This document shows, in pieces, positions 10,957 through 20,315 of a stretch of DNA of 64,000 nt. The notes under the pieces are model-generated. The model was not told where the DNA came from and ran no database searches. It saw nothing but the letters and a program-made list of their open reading frames with translations. Source of the DNA: Aliivibrio sp. S3MY1 (GTDB taxonomy: Bacteria > Pseudomonadota > Gammaproteobacteria > Enterobacterales > Vibrionaceae); the NCBI RefSeq assembly GCF_028765575.1, contig NZ_JARACO010000007.1, forward strand, positions 95,615 through 159,614. Direction: 5' to 3'. The first letter of the stretch is position 1; every line of letters begins with the position of its first letter. The translations under genes and the position numbers were made by a program.

Positions 10957-11839
10957 AATCGTCCTCTACTTCACTTGATTTTTCATTTCGTAATAATTTC
11001 TCTACGAAGAATTCCAAATGACCACTTGGAACCTTTGGTACTGGCCAAGTAACCACTTTATTTGCTAACGACTTCATCGCTAGTGCTGCTGGAGAACGTG
11101 GGTAAGCATCTACAACAACCTTTTGTTTTCTAACAGATAAGCGTACTTTCTCATCAAGAGGAATACAAGCAACAAGTTCCATGTTTGCAGACAAGAATCG
11201 ATCGGTCACTAACGTTAATTTAGCAAACAATTCTCTACCTTCTCGATAGCTTCTCACCATGTTCGCCACAATTTTAAATCGCTGAACATTATGCTCTCGA
11301 CTTAGCAATTTGATCAGTGCATACGCATCAGTAATTGATGTCGGTTCATCACAAACAACAACAAGTACATCTTGAGCTGCACGTGAAAAGCTTGTTACCA
11401 TATCAGATATACCAGCCGCTGTATCTATTAACAAGATATCAATCTCATCTTCTAGGCTACTAAAAGCTCGAATAAGTCCTGCATGCTGCGTTGGTGTTAA
11501 CTCTGCCATCGATTTTGAGCCTGAAGTGGCAGGAATTAATTTAACTCCATATGGCCCTTCAACGATAATATCTTGTAACTCACACTCACCATCAAGCACA
11601 TGACCGAGGTTTTTATGTGCTCGTACTCCAAGCATAATATCAATATTTGCTAAACCAAGATCACCATCGAGTACCATCACTTTCTTTCCTTGCTGAGCAA
11701 GTGACAATGCTAAATTCAATGTTACGTTTGTTTTACCTACACCGCCTTTACCACCTGTTACAGCAACCACTTTGGTCAACGTAGGTTTCGTCAGTCGTCG
11801 TAATCCACTAGCCTGATCGTATATATTATTATCAATCAT
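10949..11839 (-). CDS. flhG: Flagellar number regulator FlhG (FleN), MinD-like ATPase
   Basis: A 296-residue MinD/ParA-type ATPase with deviant Walker A GGKGGVGKTNV. The N-terminal DQASGLR segment (about residues 8-14) is the DQAxxLR motif by which FlhG activates the FlhF GTPase. It limits flagellar number and in polar flagellates also restrains FlrA/FleQ. It overlaps flhF by four bases (ATGA) and fliA by eight, so flhF-flhG-fliA are coupled. Confidence 0.96.
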   Translation of the reverse strand: MIDNNIYDQASGLRRLTKPTLTKVVAVTGGKGGVGKTNVTLNLALSLAQQGKKVMVLDGDLGLANIDIMLGVRAHKNLGHVLDGECELQDIIVEGPYGVKLIPATSGSKSMAELTPTQHAGLIRAFSSLEDEIDILLIDTAAGISDMVTSFSRAAQDVLVVVCDEPTSITDAYALIKLLSREHNVQRFKIVANMVRSYREGRELFAKLTLVTDRFLSANMELVACIPLDEKVRLSVRKQKVVVDAYPRSPAALAMKSLANKVVTWPVPKVPSGHLEFFVEKLLRNEKSSEVEDDYV

Positions 11840-13314
11840 AAGTTGTTTGCCTCTGGCGTGTCACTATTCCAGAAATGAGGGTCCTTTTCCGTCGTCTTTT
11901 CTAGTAATTCATTTGCTTTTGCTACTAAGTATTTTGGCTGTGCAAGTACAATATCTTCAGGCACACGCTGTCCATTCGCAATATAGGCAATAGGCAATCC
12001 GTTTTCAATGGTTACACTAATTAGCTCACCTAAACTTAGTGATTCATCAATTTTACTTAAAATGCATCCCGATAATGGAATACGTTTAAAATGGTCTATC
12101 GTTTCTTGTAAAACACGTCGCTGCGCTGTCGCAGGCATAACTAAATAGCTACTGATATTTGAGCCGCTGTGTTCCATTAAAGTGTCTAGCTGCTCAGTCA
12201 ATCGAACATCTCGTTGACCCATTCCTGCGGTATCAACAAGAATCAGTCGGCGATTGCGCAGTTGATGTAATACTGCCGCTAATTCATCAGCATCCTTTGC
12301 GATACGTACTGGGCACCCCATAATACGACCATAAATAGCTAACTGCTCTTGAGCTCCGATTCTGAAAGTATCTGTTGTGACTAGCGCGACTTGGTCTGAA
12401 CCATATTCCATTGCAGCTCTTGCTGCTAGTTTTGCAATTGTCGTTGTCTTACCAACACCTGTTGGCCCTAGTAACGCAACAATACCTCCACGCGATAAGG
12501 TATCAACTTTAGCGGTTGGGATCTGCTCTGCAAGTAATTTAAGCAAAGCTGACCACGCATCTTTAGGCACGGTATCTTCTGGAATATAACACGCAAGCTG
12601 GTCGGCAAGCTCTGCTGATAGACCCATTTTCTCTAAACGTTTGATCAACATCGCACGTAATGGTTCACGTCTTTCAACTTCTTGCCACATTAAACCAGAA
12701 ACTTGATGCTCTAATAAACGACGAATAGACGACATTTCTGAACGCATGTTTTCTAAATCTTCATTAGTGTCATGCTTAGAGCGGCGGCCTTTCTCATAAC
12801 GAGAAGGGTCTAATTTAGGTTGTAATGGCGTATTTTTTTGTCCAATGGGATCATCTGAAATAAGGTGCGCTAAATTTGGGTTATTTTGAATCGCACGAGT
12901 CATTCCTGATGTATCTAATTTAGACGTTTGTGGTTTTACTGATGAATAAGATTCTGTCGGCTTATTTTGAAATTTAGACTGACGCTTTAGCAGCGCTGCT
13001 AAACTGTCTTCTTCTCGATCTGCGTATTTAGGCTCAGATACATTGGACTCTGAATTTGAACCATATTGTTTGATCATATTTGCAAAACGACGTGTCATTG
13101 ACCCTTTGCCTACACTCACTTTATCCTCTTCAATACGTCGAGGGGTTTGTGTTGATAACGATCCTTTATCTACACTAGGATCAATCGCTGCAACGATCTC
13201 AATACCGCCAGTTACTTTTTTATTTGACATAATGACAGCATCGACACCAAGCTCTTCTTTTACTTGAACCAGAGCAGAACGCATGTCTTTTGCAAAAAAT
13301 CGTTTAATTTTCAA
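11836..13314 (-). CDS. flhF: Polar flagellum placement GTPase FlhF
   Basis: A 492-residue SRP-type GTPase. It has a variable basic N-terminal B domain (MKIKRFFAKDMRSALVQVKE onward), then the NG domains: G1 GPTGVGKTTTIAKLAAR, G2 DTFRIGAQEQL, G3 DTAGMGQRD and G4 LSKIDES. FlhF marks the pole and recruits early basal-body parts such as FliF. FlhG stimulates its GTPase. It lies 33 bases after flhA. Confidence 0.96.
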   Translation of the reverse strand: MKIKRFFAKDMRSALVQVKEELGVDAVIMSNKKVTGGIEIVAAIDPSVDKGSLSTQTPRRIEEDKVSVGKGSMTRRFANMIKQYGSNSESNVSEPKYADREEDSLAALLKRQSKFQNKPTESYSSVKPQTSKLDTSGMTRAIQNNPNLAHLISDDPIGQKNTPLQPKLDPSRYEKGRRSKHDTNEDLENMRSEMSSIRRLLEHQVSGLMWQEVERREPLRAMLIKRLEKMGLSAELADQLACYIPEDTVPKDAWSALLKLLAEQIPTAKVDTLSRGGIVALLGPTGVGKTTTIAKLAARAAMEYGSDQVALVTTDTFRIGAQEQLAIYGRIMGCPVRIAKDADELAAVLHQLRNRRLILVDTAGMGQRDVRLTEQLDTLMEHSGSNISSYLVMPATAQRRVLQETIDHFKRIPLSGCILSKIDESLSLGELISVTIENGLPIAYIANGQRVPEDIVLAQPKYLVAKANELLEKTTEKDPHFWNSDTPEANNL

Positions 13315-13347
13315 TATCGTATTCCTGCGCTAAATAAGTCGACACAA

Positions 13348-15441
13348 TTAGTTACCAACGGCTTGAACTATTCTTATTTGCTTCTCATCTGGAATTTCTT
13401 GATAAGAAAGTACACGTAAATTCGGAATAGTATTTTTAACAAACTTCGCTAGCGTTGAACGTAATACCCCTGAAGTCAATAAGACTGCAGCTTCCCCTTT
13501 TAACTCTTGCTCTTGAGTCGCAAGTGTTAAAGACGTTTGTAAACGCTCAGCTAATCCAGGCTCAATACCAGCACTTTCACCGCCTGATGCCTGCATAGTT
13601 TGATGCAATATTTGTTCCAACTCAGGAATCAAGGTTATGACTGGCATTTCTGCTTCTATACCATTGATTTCTTGCACAATTAGTCGTTTTAATGAAATTC
13701 GAACAGCCGCTGTCAAAATGTCAGGTTCTTGACTTTTTGGCGCATACTCCGACAACGTTTGGACAATGGTTCGAATATCACGAACTGGAATCGCTTCATT
13801 TAATAAGTTTTGAAGTACTTTAACCACTGCCCCTAATGGTAATTGGTCTGGAACTAAGCCTTCTACCAGCTTAGGTGAGCTTTGTGAAAGTAGCTCTAAC
13901 AGATTCTGAACTTCTTCATGACCAAGTAATTGCGCTGCATTGTTTGTCAGTAATTGGCTTAAGTGTGTTGCAAGTACGGTTGCTGCATCAACAACTGTAT
14001 AACCAAGTGCTTGTGCGTGCTCTCGTTGTTCACCATTAATCCATACGGCTTCTAAACCAAAAGCAGGATCAAACGTTGGTTCCCCTTCAATCGACCCATA
14101 AACTTGTCCTGGGTTAATCGCAAGCTCTTTATCTGGACGAATTTCAGCTTCACCACCAGCGACCCCCATTAATGTAATTCGGTATACATTTGGTGGTAAT
14201 TCTAAATTATCACGAATATGTACCGCAGGAACCAAAAAGCCAAAATCTTGTGATAGTTTCTTACGTACCCCTTTCACGCGATCAAGTAACTCACCGCCTT
14301 GTTCTTTGTCTACCATTGGAATTAAGCGATAACCCACTTCAAGTCCGATAACATCAACGGGTTGAACATCATCCCACGACAGCTCTTTTGGTTGTGATGA
14401 TGATATCTCCATTGGTACTGCGGCTTTTTTATCATCACCCTCTTTTTCTTTCTGCTTATTCAGATAATACGCCCAAGCCCCCGTCATTATCGCAAGTAGG
14501 ATAAATGGGAAATGGGGCATCCCAGGCACAATACCCATCACAAACATAATAGCGGCGGTCACCATTAGTGCTTTTGGATTATCGACAAGTTGGAATACTA
14601 ATTGTTCCCCCATATCTTCATCTGTATTTTGACGAGTTACCATGATCGCCGCACCGATAGACAATAGTAACGATGGGATTTGAGCAACTAGGCCATCACC
14701 AATGGTTAGCAAGGTATAGATTTGGATTGCTTCACCAAAGCTGAGATTAAACTGACTCATACCGATGGCAAGACCACCAATAATGTTAATAAATAGAATA
14801 AGGATACCTGCAATTGCATCCCCTTTTACGAATTTAGACGCACCATCCATCGAACCGTAAAAATCGGCTTCTTTTGTTACTTCAAAGCGACGTGTTCGTG
14901 CTTGATCTTGATCGATTAATCCAGCATTCAAATCCGCATCAATCGCCATTTGTTTACCAGGCAATGCATCCAAGGTAAAACGCGCACTTACTTCAGCGAT
15001 ACGTCCTGCACCTTTGGTTACAACCATAAAGTTAATAATCATCAAGATAATAAATACGATTAAACCCACCGCATAGTTACCACCAATAACAACACTACCA
15101 AATGCATCGATGACATTACCTGCTGCTCCCGGTCCTTCATGACCATGCAGTAATACTACACGTGTTGAAGCAACGTTTAGGGCTAAACGTAGTAATGTTG
15201 ATACCAAAAGAATGGTTGGAAATGCAGCAAAATCAAGGGGTCTACGCGAATAAATAGTGACCAATAAAACAACCATTGCCAAAGCAATATTAAAGGTAAA
15301 CATCAGATCGAGTAAGAATGCAGGTATTGGTAAGATCACCATCGCTAAAGTAGATAACACCAATATTGGCGCACCTATTGGTGGTAAACGTTTACCTTGT
15401 AGGGCAGATAACTTATTTGGGAGTGGCATTTGAAATTTCAT
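13348..15441 (-). CDS. flhA: Flagellar type III export gate protein FlhA
   Basis: A 697-residue inner-membrane protein with about eight N-terminal membrane helices (to ~330) and a large cytoplasmic C-terminal domain that docks chaperone-substrate complexes. The cytoplasmic loop has the FHIPEP-family segment VVTKGAGRIAEVSARFTLDALPGKQ (core GRIAEVSARFTLDALPGKQ). It is the first gene of the flhA-flhF-flhG-fliA-che string and has its own sigma-54 site at 15520-15535. Confidence 0.97.
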   Translation of the reverse strand: MKFQMPLPNKLSALQGKRLPPIGAPILVLSTLAMVILPIPAFLLDLMFTFNIALAMVVLLVTIYSRRPLDFAAFPTILLVSTLLRLALNVASTRVVLLHGHEGPGAAGNVIDAFGSVVIGGNYAVGLIVFIILMIINFMVVTKGAGRIAEVSARFTLDALPGKQMAIDADLNAGLIDQDQARTRRFEVTKEADFYGSMDGASKFVKGDAIAGILILFINIIGGLAIGMSQFNLSFGEAIQIYTLLTIGDGLVAQIPSLLLSIGAAIMVTRQNTDEDMGEQLVFQLVDNPKALMVTAAIMFVMGIVPGMPHFPFILLAIMTGAWAYYLNKQKEKEGDDKKAAVPMEISSSQPKELSWDDVQPVDVIGLEVGYRLIPMVDKEQGGELLDRVKGVRKKLSQDFGFLVPAVHIRDNLELPPNVYRITLMGVAGGEAEIRPDKELAINPGQVYGSIEGEPTFDPAFGLEAVWINGEQREHAQALGYTVVDAATVLATHLSQLLTNNAAQLLGHEEVQNLLELLSQSSPKLVEGLVPDQLPLGAVVKVLQNLLNEAIPVRDIRTIVQTLSEYAPKSQEPDILTAAVRISLKRLIVQEINGIEAEMPVITLIPELEQILHQTMQASGGESAGIEPGLAERLQTSLTLATQEQELKGEAAVLLTSGVLRSTLAKFVKNTIPNLRVLSYQEIPDEKQIRIVQAVGN

Positions 15442-15519
15442 TAATTCCGCTTCTTATACTCGATTCTACTGTCAGTGTACCAACAATAAATAACTAATCA
15501 CATGAACTCGGTCCTATAA

Positions 15520-15535
15520 AGCAAGTTTCGAGCCA
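15520..15535 (-). promoter_or_regulatory. Sigma-54 promoter of flhA
   Basis: Minus strand TGGCTCGAAACTTGCT: the -24 GG and -12 GC are ten bases apart, close to the TGGCAC-N5-TTGCW consensus. It lies about 79 bases upstream of the flhA ATG, with nothing else between. FlrA or FlrC would be the activator (inference). Confidence 0.85.
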
Positions 15536-15644
15536 AATTAATGTCACTTTTTTGGCTTTGTATTATCACTTTTCTGACAGATATAACAGTACTCAAAAAG
15601 CTAAAATTAAGCACTTAATTTTTAAGGAAAAATATCAATCTAGA

Positions 15645-15672
15645 TTGAATATTACCGTGTCATTTGTATAAT
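15645..15672 (+). promoter_or_regulatory. Likely sigma-70 promoter of the PilZ gene
   Basis: TTGAAT at 15645-15650 and TATAAT at 15667-15672 with a 16-base spacer, 32 bases ahead of the ATG. The -10 is perfect and the -35 matches four of six. This would put the gene outside the flagellar sigma cascade. Confidence 0.65.
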
Positions 15673-15703
15673 TATATTAATTATTTCTTTACCTGGTAGT
15701 AGC

Positions 15704-16378
15704 ATGGCTGATGTATCTCTTAGTACGAATCAAAATGTACTAAATAAAATGGATATCGGCGGTAGGGTCATTATCGAAGTGACGTGTCCAAATGGGCAAT
15801 CAGCTCAAGCAAATTCAATATTAGTTGGTTTTAAAAAAGGCCAATATATATTTATTGATTATCCTGCCTCTCCCTCATTAGAGTTCAACAAGATCTACTT
15901 AGAAGGAGCAGAAGTTACTTTTAGGGCGGTAACTAATACGACACATCGAGATGTTATTGCATTTAGAACCCAAATCCACTCTGTGATTTACCGTCCTATG
16001 GAGATGATTTGCCTTCATGCACCAAGCAGCATCTCTATGAGACAGATCCGAACTCATCAACGACTTGATACAGAGTTTTCATGTAACTTAACGGTAGGAA
16101 GTCATCATCTGACAGGTCGAATAGTCGACTTTTCTGCTGGCGGGTGTGCTGTTTCACTGCCTGCAAAACTCAACGCTAATAATCTTATTAATCAAAAGAT
16201 TACAATCTCAATTGAGCTTGAAGGGGTAGAACCAATCTCGGTAAAAGGAGAGATAAAAAATGTCGAAGCAAAGGAAAATCAATCAAAACTAGGAGTCATG
16301 TTTGAGCTAAATAGCCTTTGTGAATCCGAGTTACAAACCCTTCATCACCAATGCATTCTTAAAAACTGGTCGGTATAA
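15704..16378 (+). CDS. YcgR-like c-di-GMP-binding PilZ protein (PlzD-type flagellar brake)
   Basis: A 224-residue protein with an N-terminal YcgR-type domain (about 1-110) and a C-terminal PilZ domain. The c-di-GMP-binding signatures are R116-T-H-Q-R120 (RxxxR) and D142-F-S-A-G-G147 ((D/N)xSxxG). In enterics and Vibrio such proteins slow swimming when c-di-GMP is high. It is the only plus-strand gene within the left flagellar block, lying divergent from flhA and convergent with flhB, with its own sigma-70-like promoter. Role in motility is inferred from domain and place. Confidence 0.85.
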   Translation: MADVSLSTNQNVLNKMDIGGRVIIEVTCPNGQSAQANSILVGFKKGQYIFIDYPASPSLEFNKIYLEGAEVTFRAVTNTTHRDVIAFRTQIHSVIYRPMEMICLHAPSSISMRQIRTHQRLDTEFSCNLTVGSHHLTGRIVDFSAGGCAVSLPAKLNANNLINQKITISIELEGVEPISVKGEIKNVEAKENQSKLGVMFELNSLCESELQTLHHQCILKNWSV

Positions 16379-16390
16379 AAAGAAAGAGCA

Positions 16391-17521
16391 CTATTTCTTG
16401 AGTTCATCAGGAATAGTTAGCGTGTTTTCATCAAGTTCAGGTCGTGTTCCGCCCCTCTTCTTGTATTGCTTCATCTGAAATATATACGCTAAAATTTGTG
16501 CTACTGCAGCAAATAACCCATCAGGGATTTGCTGCTCGATTTCTGTCGAGTGATAAAGTGCGCGAGCAAGCGGTGGCGCAGGTAAGATATCAATATTATG
16601 CTCACGAGCGATTTCTCGGATCTTCATTGCGATATGATCTACCCCTTTTGCAACCACAATTGGTGCTGAGTCTTTATTTTGATCGTAGCGTAGTGCTACA
16701 GAGTAATGCTCAGGGTTGGTTACAATAACGTCAGCTGATGGGACATCCGCCATCATTCTACGCTGTGTCATTTCTCGTTGAAGCATACGAATACGCCCTT
16801 TTACTTCCGGCTTACCCTCTGTTTCTTTATATTCGTCTTTAATTTCTTGTTTAGTCATCTTCAATTGATTGGCGTGTTGCCAAATTTGAAATGGAATATC
16901 AATCGCTACCACTATCAGTAATGTACAGCTGATCAATAAGATAAAGTTTAATAGAATATCCAAAGAGTGAAAAATATTGGCTGGATAAGTATCTAGACTT
17001 AACTGAAAAAGGTCCGCTTTGCTTTTATCTATCAAATAAAACGCGGTTCCCCCGACTAAAGATACTTTTAATATCGACTTTAAAAGTTCAACCCAACTTT
17101 GCATGCCAAACATGCGTTTAATACCAGACATTGGGTTCATTTTTGACGGTTTTGGCATCGCAGCTTCTGCTGAAAAATTGATCCCACCAAGCCCTGCTGC
17201 TCCAAGTAAAGCAGCGACAAATAGAGTAATAAGAATTAAGAAAACAGGAAACACGAGTGCAATCAAGGCACCACCAACAATTTCTAATAATTTATTGGTG
17301 TCATAAATCTCTTCTCGTGAAATAGAAAAGAAACGTTCCATTATAGAAAATAAGGCTTGGGCTACATCTTCACCAAACCACATTAATGCCACTGAACCGC
17401 ATACCAATACGGATACAGATGCTAACTCTTTCGATCTTGCAACCTGCCCTTTGTCTTTGGCCTGTTGCAAGCGTTTGGCCGTGGCGTCTTCCGTGCGTTC
17501 TTGGCCGTCACTTTCAGCCAT
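16391..17521 (-). CDS. flhB: Flagellar export switch protein FlhB
   Basis: A 376-residue protein with four membrane helices (about residues 30-210) and a cytoplasmic domain that autocleaves to switch export from rod/hook to filament proteins. The cleavage motif, usually Asn-Pro-Thr-His, reads NPEH here in DVIVTNPEHYSVAL (coordinates about 16706-16717). Asn and Pro, the residues cleaved between, are kept. The N-terminal ERTEDATAKRLQQAKDKGQV is typical. It lies 30 bases after fliR. Confidence 0.96.
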   Translation of the reverse strand: MAESDGQERTEDATAKRLQQAKDKGQVARSKELASVSVLVCGSVALMWFGEDVAQALFSIMERFFSISREEIYDTNKLLEIVGGALIALVFPVFLILITLFVAALLGAAGLGGINFSAEAAMPKPSKMNPMSGIKRMFGMQSWVELLKSILKVSLVGGTAFYLIDKSKADLFQLSLDTYPANIFHSLDILLNFILLISCTLLIVVAIDIPFQIWQHANQLKMTKQEIKDEYKETEGKPEVKGRIRMLQREMTQRRMMADVPSADVIVTNPEHYSVALRYDQNKDSAPIVVAKGVDHIAMKIREIAREHNIDILPAPPLARALYHSTEIEQQIPDGLFAAVAQILAYIFQMKQYKKRGGTRPELDENTLTIPDELKK

Positions 17522-17551
17522 AGCTGACCTCCATACTCTTAATTATAGCCA

Positions 17552-18334
17552 TTAACAGTCTAGCCTTATCATGCTACATATTTGCGCTTCCGCACGACCC
17601 CAGTGCAAATCATAGTGAGTAAATAAACCAAGAATGATATACGAGGTCAGTAATAAACCGACTAATAATGCAAAAGCAAAACCTAATGAAAAGATATTTA
17701 GTTGCGGCGCGGCACGCGTCATTACACCAAAGGATAAGTTAACCGTTAATAGGGCAATAATAGCAGATAAAGACATACTGAGGCCTGCCTTCATCATGAT
17801 CCCAAGCCAACTAGCCAGAGATTGATAATCTACACTTGTTAATTTTCCAGCACCCACCGGTAACGTAGTAAAACTTATCACTGCAAAGTTAATCATTTTT
17901 AAGTGTCCATCGGTTCCTAAGAAAAATAGAATCGATAAAAACATGAATAACTGGCCTAATAGCGGTGTATTCTGACCATTCGCAGGGTCAACCATGGAAG
18001 CAAAGCCTAAGCTCGATTGCATACCAATGATTTGACCTAGTAACACAAAGGTTTGAGTAACAAAAACGGTTACCATTCCCATAGCAACACCAATGATAAT
18101 CTGCTCTGCTGTAGTCATAAAACCTTGAAATGACATTAGCTTAATTTCTGGAGGCATTGCCGGGATCATCGGCATCACGACAAAAGTGATACTTAACCCT
18201 AAATAGAGCCGAATTCTAGGCGAGACAAATCGAGCCCCAAATACCGACATCACCATTAGCATGGCTGAAATGCGTGTATAAGGCCAAAAATAGGTCGCAA
18301 TAAAATCTAATACTATTTGAGTTGGGTATTCCAT
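17552..18334 (-). CDS. fliR: Flagellar export gate protein FliR
   Basis: A 260-residue hydrophobic protein with about six membrane segments. It is part of the FliP5-Q4-R1 export gate core in the inner membrane. Family segments include RISAMLMVMSVFGARFVSPRI and the QSSLGFASMVDPANGQNTP loop (core GFASMVDPANGQNTP). The order fliP-fliQ-fliR-flhB is standard. Confidence 0.96.
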   Translation of the reverse strand: MEYPTQIVLDFIATYFWPYTRISAMLMVMSVFGARFVSPRIRLYLGLSITFVVMPMIPAMPPEIKLMSFQGFMTTAEQIIIGVAMGMVTVFVTQTFVLLGQIIGMQSSLGFASMVDPANGQNTPLLGQLFMFLSILFFLGTDGHLKMINFAVISFTTLPVGAGKLTSVDYQSLASWLGIMMKAGLSMSLSAIIALLTVNLSFGVMTRAAPQLNIFSLGFAFALLVGLLLTSYIILGLFTHYDLHWGRAEAQICSMIRLDC

Positions 18335-18352
18335 AATGTCAATTCATGGGGA

Positions 18353-18622
18353 TTAATAAAGTATTGTCGGCATTCGAGCGATAATTTCATAAAAATATTC
18401 CATCAGCATTCGTGTCATCCAATGACCAAATACCATCAATGCTAATAGCGTCACAATCAAACGAGGTAAAAAGCTTAACGTTTGTTCATTGATAGAAGTT
18501 GCGGCTTGAAAAACTGCAACCACTAAACCAATCAATAGACTTGGTATGATAATGGCACACACCATGATAAGTACCATGTAGAGTGCACCACGAAATATCT
18601 CAATCGCCATTTCAGGGGTCAT
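18353..18622 (-). CDS. fliQ: Flagellar export gate protein FliQ
   Basis: An 89-residue protein with two membrane helices and the MTPEMAIEIFRGAL start typical of FliQ. I use ATG 18622, not the longer frame to 18655, because the family length is 89, a GGAG ribosome site lies at proper spacing, and the longer version would overlap fliP. It is a gate subunit with FliP and FliR. Confidence 0.95.
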   Translation of the reverse strand: MTPEMAIEIFRGALYMVLIMVCAIIIPSLLIGLVVAVFQAATSINEQTLSFLPRLIVTLLALMVFGHWMTRMLMEYFYEIIARMPTILY

Positions 18623-18632
18623 ATTCGTGCTC

Positions 18633-19502
18633 CTACGTACTAAAACTGCCAGCAAGTGTTGAAAGTATTAAATTCCAACCATCAACCAATACAAATAACA
18701 TCAACTTAAATGGCAATGAAACGATCATTGGTGAAAGCATCATCATACCCATCGCCATCAAAACAGATGCCACTACCAAGTCAATAATGAGAAAAGGTAG
18801 GAAAAGCATAAAGCCAATCTGGAATGCTGTTTTTAATTCAGAGGTAATGAACGCGGGAATAACCACTGTAATCGGTACGTCTTCTGGGCTTTCAACTTCC
18901 ACTCCAGACATATTTACAAAAGTTTCCAAGTCTTTCACTCGCGTTTGCGCCAGCATAAATTCTTTCATTGGGATTTGAGCACTATCAAACGCTTCTCGAG
19001 CGGTAATATCCTCATTGATATAAGGCTGAATTGCCGTTTCGTTCACCTTATCAAACACGGGAGCCATGATAAAAAAGGTTAAAAACATCGCAATACCAAT
19101 AATCACTTGGTTTGAAGGCGTTTGTTGTAAACCCATGGCTTGTCGTAATATCGACATTACTACAACAATACGAGTAAATGAGGTCATCAATATAACCATT
19201 GCAGGCAAAAAGCCCAACATGGTCATTAATGCCAGTATTTGAAGGTTTATTGAATAATCTTCACCACCACTGGCATTACTTGTCATAGAAAACGCAGGGA
19301 TACCACCACCAGAGCTGCTGCCTTGAGAAATGGTTTTAGCCGCTCCTGAATCTTTTTCCATCGCCGTCACAGTCATGCTTTCGCCACTGGCTGCGGTCGC
19401 TGGGATTGCGCTTGCTAAATCATCGACCGCCCACGCAGAAGATGCCATGAATAAGAGTGAAAAAACCGCCAAAGTGGCGGCAATTAAATTAGTTTTTAGC
19501 AT
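18633..19502 (-). CDS. fliP: Flagellar export gate protein FliP
   Basis: A 289-residue protein with a cleavable signal peptide (about 1-25, ending SSAWA), a periplasmic region and about four membrane helices. Family signatures are [19 protein letters not shown] (core [16 protein letters not shown]) and [20 protein letters not shown], shortened to [15 protein letters not shown]. It forms the export gate core. It overlaps fliO by 14 bases. Confidence 0.96.
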   Translation of the reverse strand: MLKTNLIAATLAVFSLLFMASSAWAVDDLASAIPATAASGESMTVTAMEKDSGAAKTISQGSSSGGGIPAFSMTSNASGGEDYSINLQILALMTMLGFLPAMVILMTSFTRIVVVMSILRQAMGLQQTPSNQVIIGIAMFLTFFIMAPVFDKVNETAIQPYINEDITAREAFDSAQIPMKEFMLAQTRVKDLETFVNMSGVEVESPEDVPITVVIPAFITSELKTAFQIGFMLFLPFLIIDLVVASVLMAMGMMMLSPMIVSLPFKLMLFVLVDGWNLILSTLAGSFST

Positions 19503-19875
19503 CTTTTTTCATCAATTGGCTTAGTTGTGCAGAGAATGGGGCTAATTTGCTCTCGCTGGTTTCTAGCGGTTTTTCAAGCTTACTCAGCATAGTGATATTT
19601 TGAGAAGTAATACCAATTAAAAATTGCTCTTCTCCTACTTGAACCACAGCAACCCGCTCTTTAGTTCCTACCGGCAGTTGTTTAACAATACTCATCGCAC
19701 TGCCAGAACCACCAGCAACACCAGGTACTCTCATTCGCTTTAATAACCATGCAAAAAATAAAATTAATGCGATGACAAAAACAAGTGAACCTAAAGTAGC
19801 GGCTAAATCTACATTAGCTGAACCTGCGGCAAATAAAGGAAAGGGCATCAATGCCAATAACCATAGCTGTTTCAT
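19489..19875 (-). CDS. fliO: Flagellar export assembly protein FliO
   Basis: A 128-residue protein with a short hydrophobic N-terminus (about 1-18), a second membrane segment (about 25-46, [18 protein letters not shown]) and a small cytoplasmic domain with [19 protein letters not shown]. FliO helps assemble the FliP ring. It lies between fliN and fliP and overlaps fliP. Confidence 0.93.
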   Translation of the reverse strand: MKQLWLLALMPFPLFAAGSANVDLAATLGSLVFVIALILFFAWLLKRMRVPGVAGGSGSAMSIVKQLPVGTKERVAVVQVGEEQFLIGITSQNITMLSKLEKPLETSESKLAPFSAQLSQLMKKDAKN

Positions 19876-19903
19876 ACCCTTCCTTTTATTTTATATTGCT
19901 TAA

Positions 19904-20293
19904 TTAGCGTAGTTTTTTAATGCGCTCAGTTTGGCTGATCACGTCAGTTAAACGAATACCAAACTTGTCATTTACGACAACCACTTCACCATGAGCGATA
20001 AGTGTACCATTAACCATAACATCGAGTGATTCACCAGCGATACGGTCAAGTTCAACCACTGAACCTTGGTTAAGTTGTAATAAGTTACGAATACTAATAT
20101 GCGAACGCCCTACTTCCATTGAGATAGTCACTGGAATATCTAAAATAGTATCAAGCTTACGACGTTCATCTTCATTGAACGATGGTTCTTTCGCCTCTAA
20201 ATCATCCAAAGGTGCTGTTACTGCCTGAGCTTCAGCACTTTCACTTAGTGTAGCTGCCCATTCGTCAGCCATCTGTTGTTCATTTGAATCCAT
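19904..20293 (-). CDS. fliN: Flagellar motor switch protein FliN
   Basis: A 129-residue protein with a variable acidic N-terminus and a C-terminal SpoA/FliN domain (LDTILDIPVTISMEVGRSHI, then NLLQLNQGSVVELDR and the NDKFGIRLTDV end). With FliM and FliG it forms the C-ring that CheY-P acts on, and it docks the export ATPase through FliH. It follows fliM by 22 bases. Confidence 0.96.
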   Translation of the reverse strand: MDSNEQQMADEWAATLSESAEAQAVTAPLDDLEAKEPSFNEDERRKLDTILDIPVTISMEVGRSHISIRNLLQLNQGSVVELDRIAGESLDVMVNGTLIAHGEVVVVNDKFGIRLTDVISQTERIKKLR

Positions 20294-20315
20294 GATCCAT
20301 TACCTTCTCTGTTTC

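Noticed and set aside
10949..11839. FlhG as a chromosome-partition or cell-division MinD
   Set aside because: The DQAxxLR N-terminus and the place between flhF and fliA identify FlhG.
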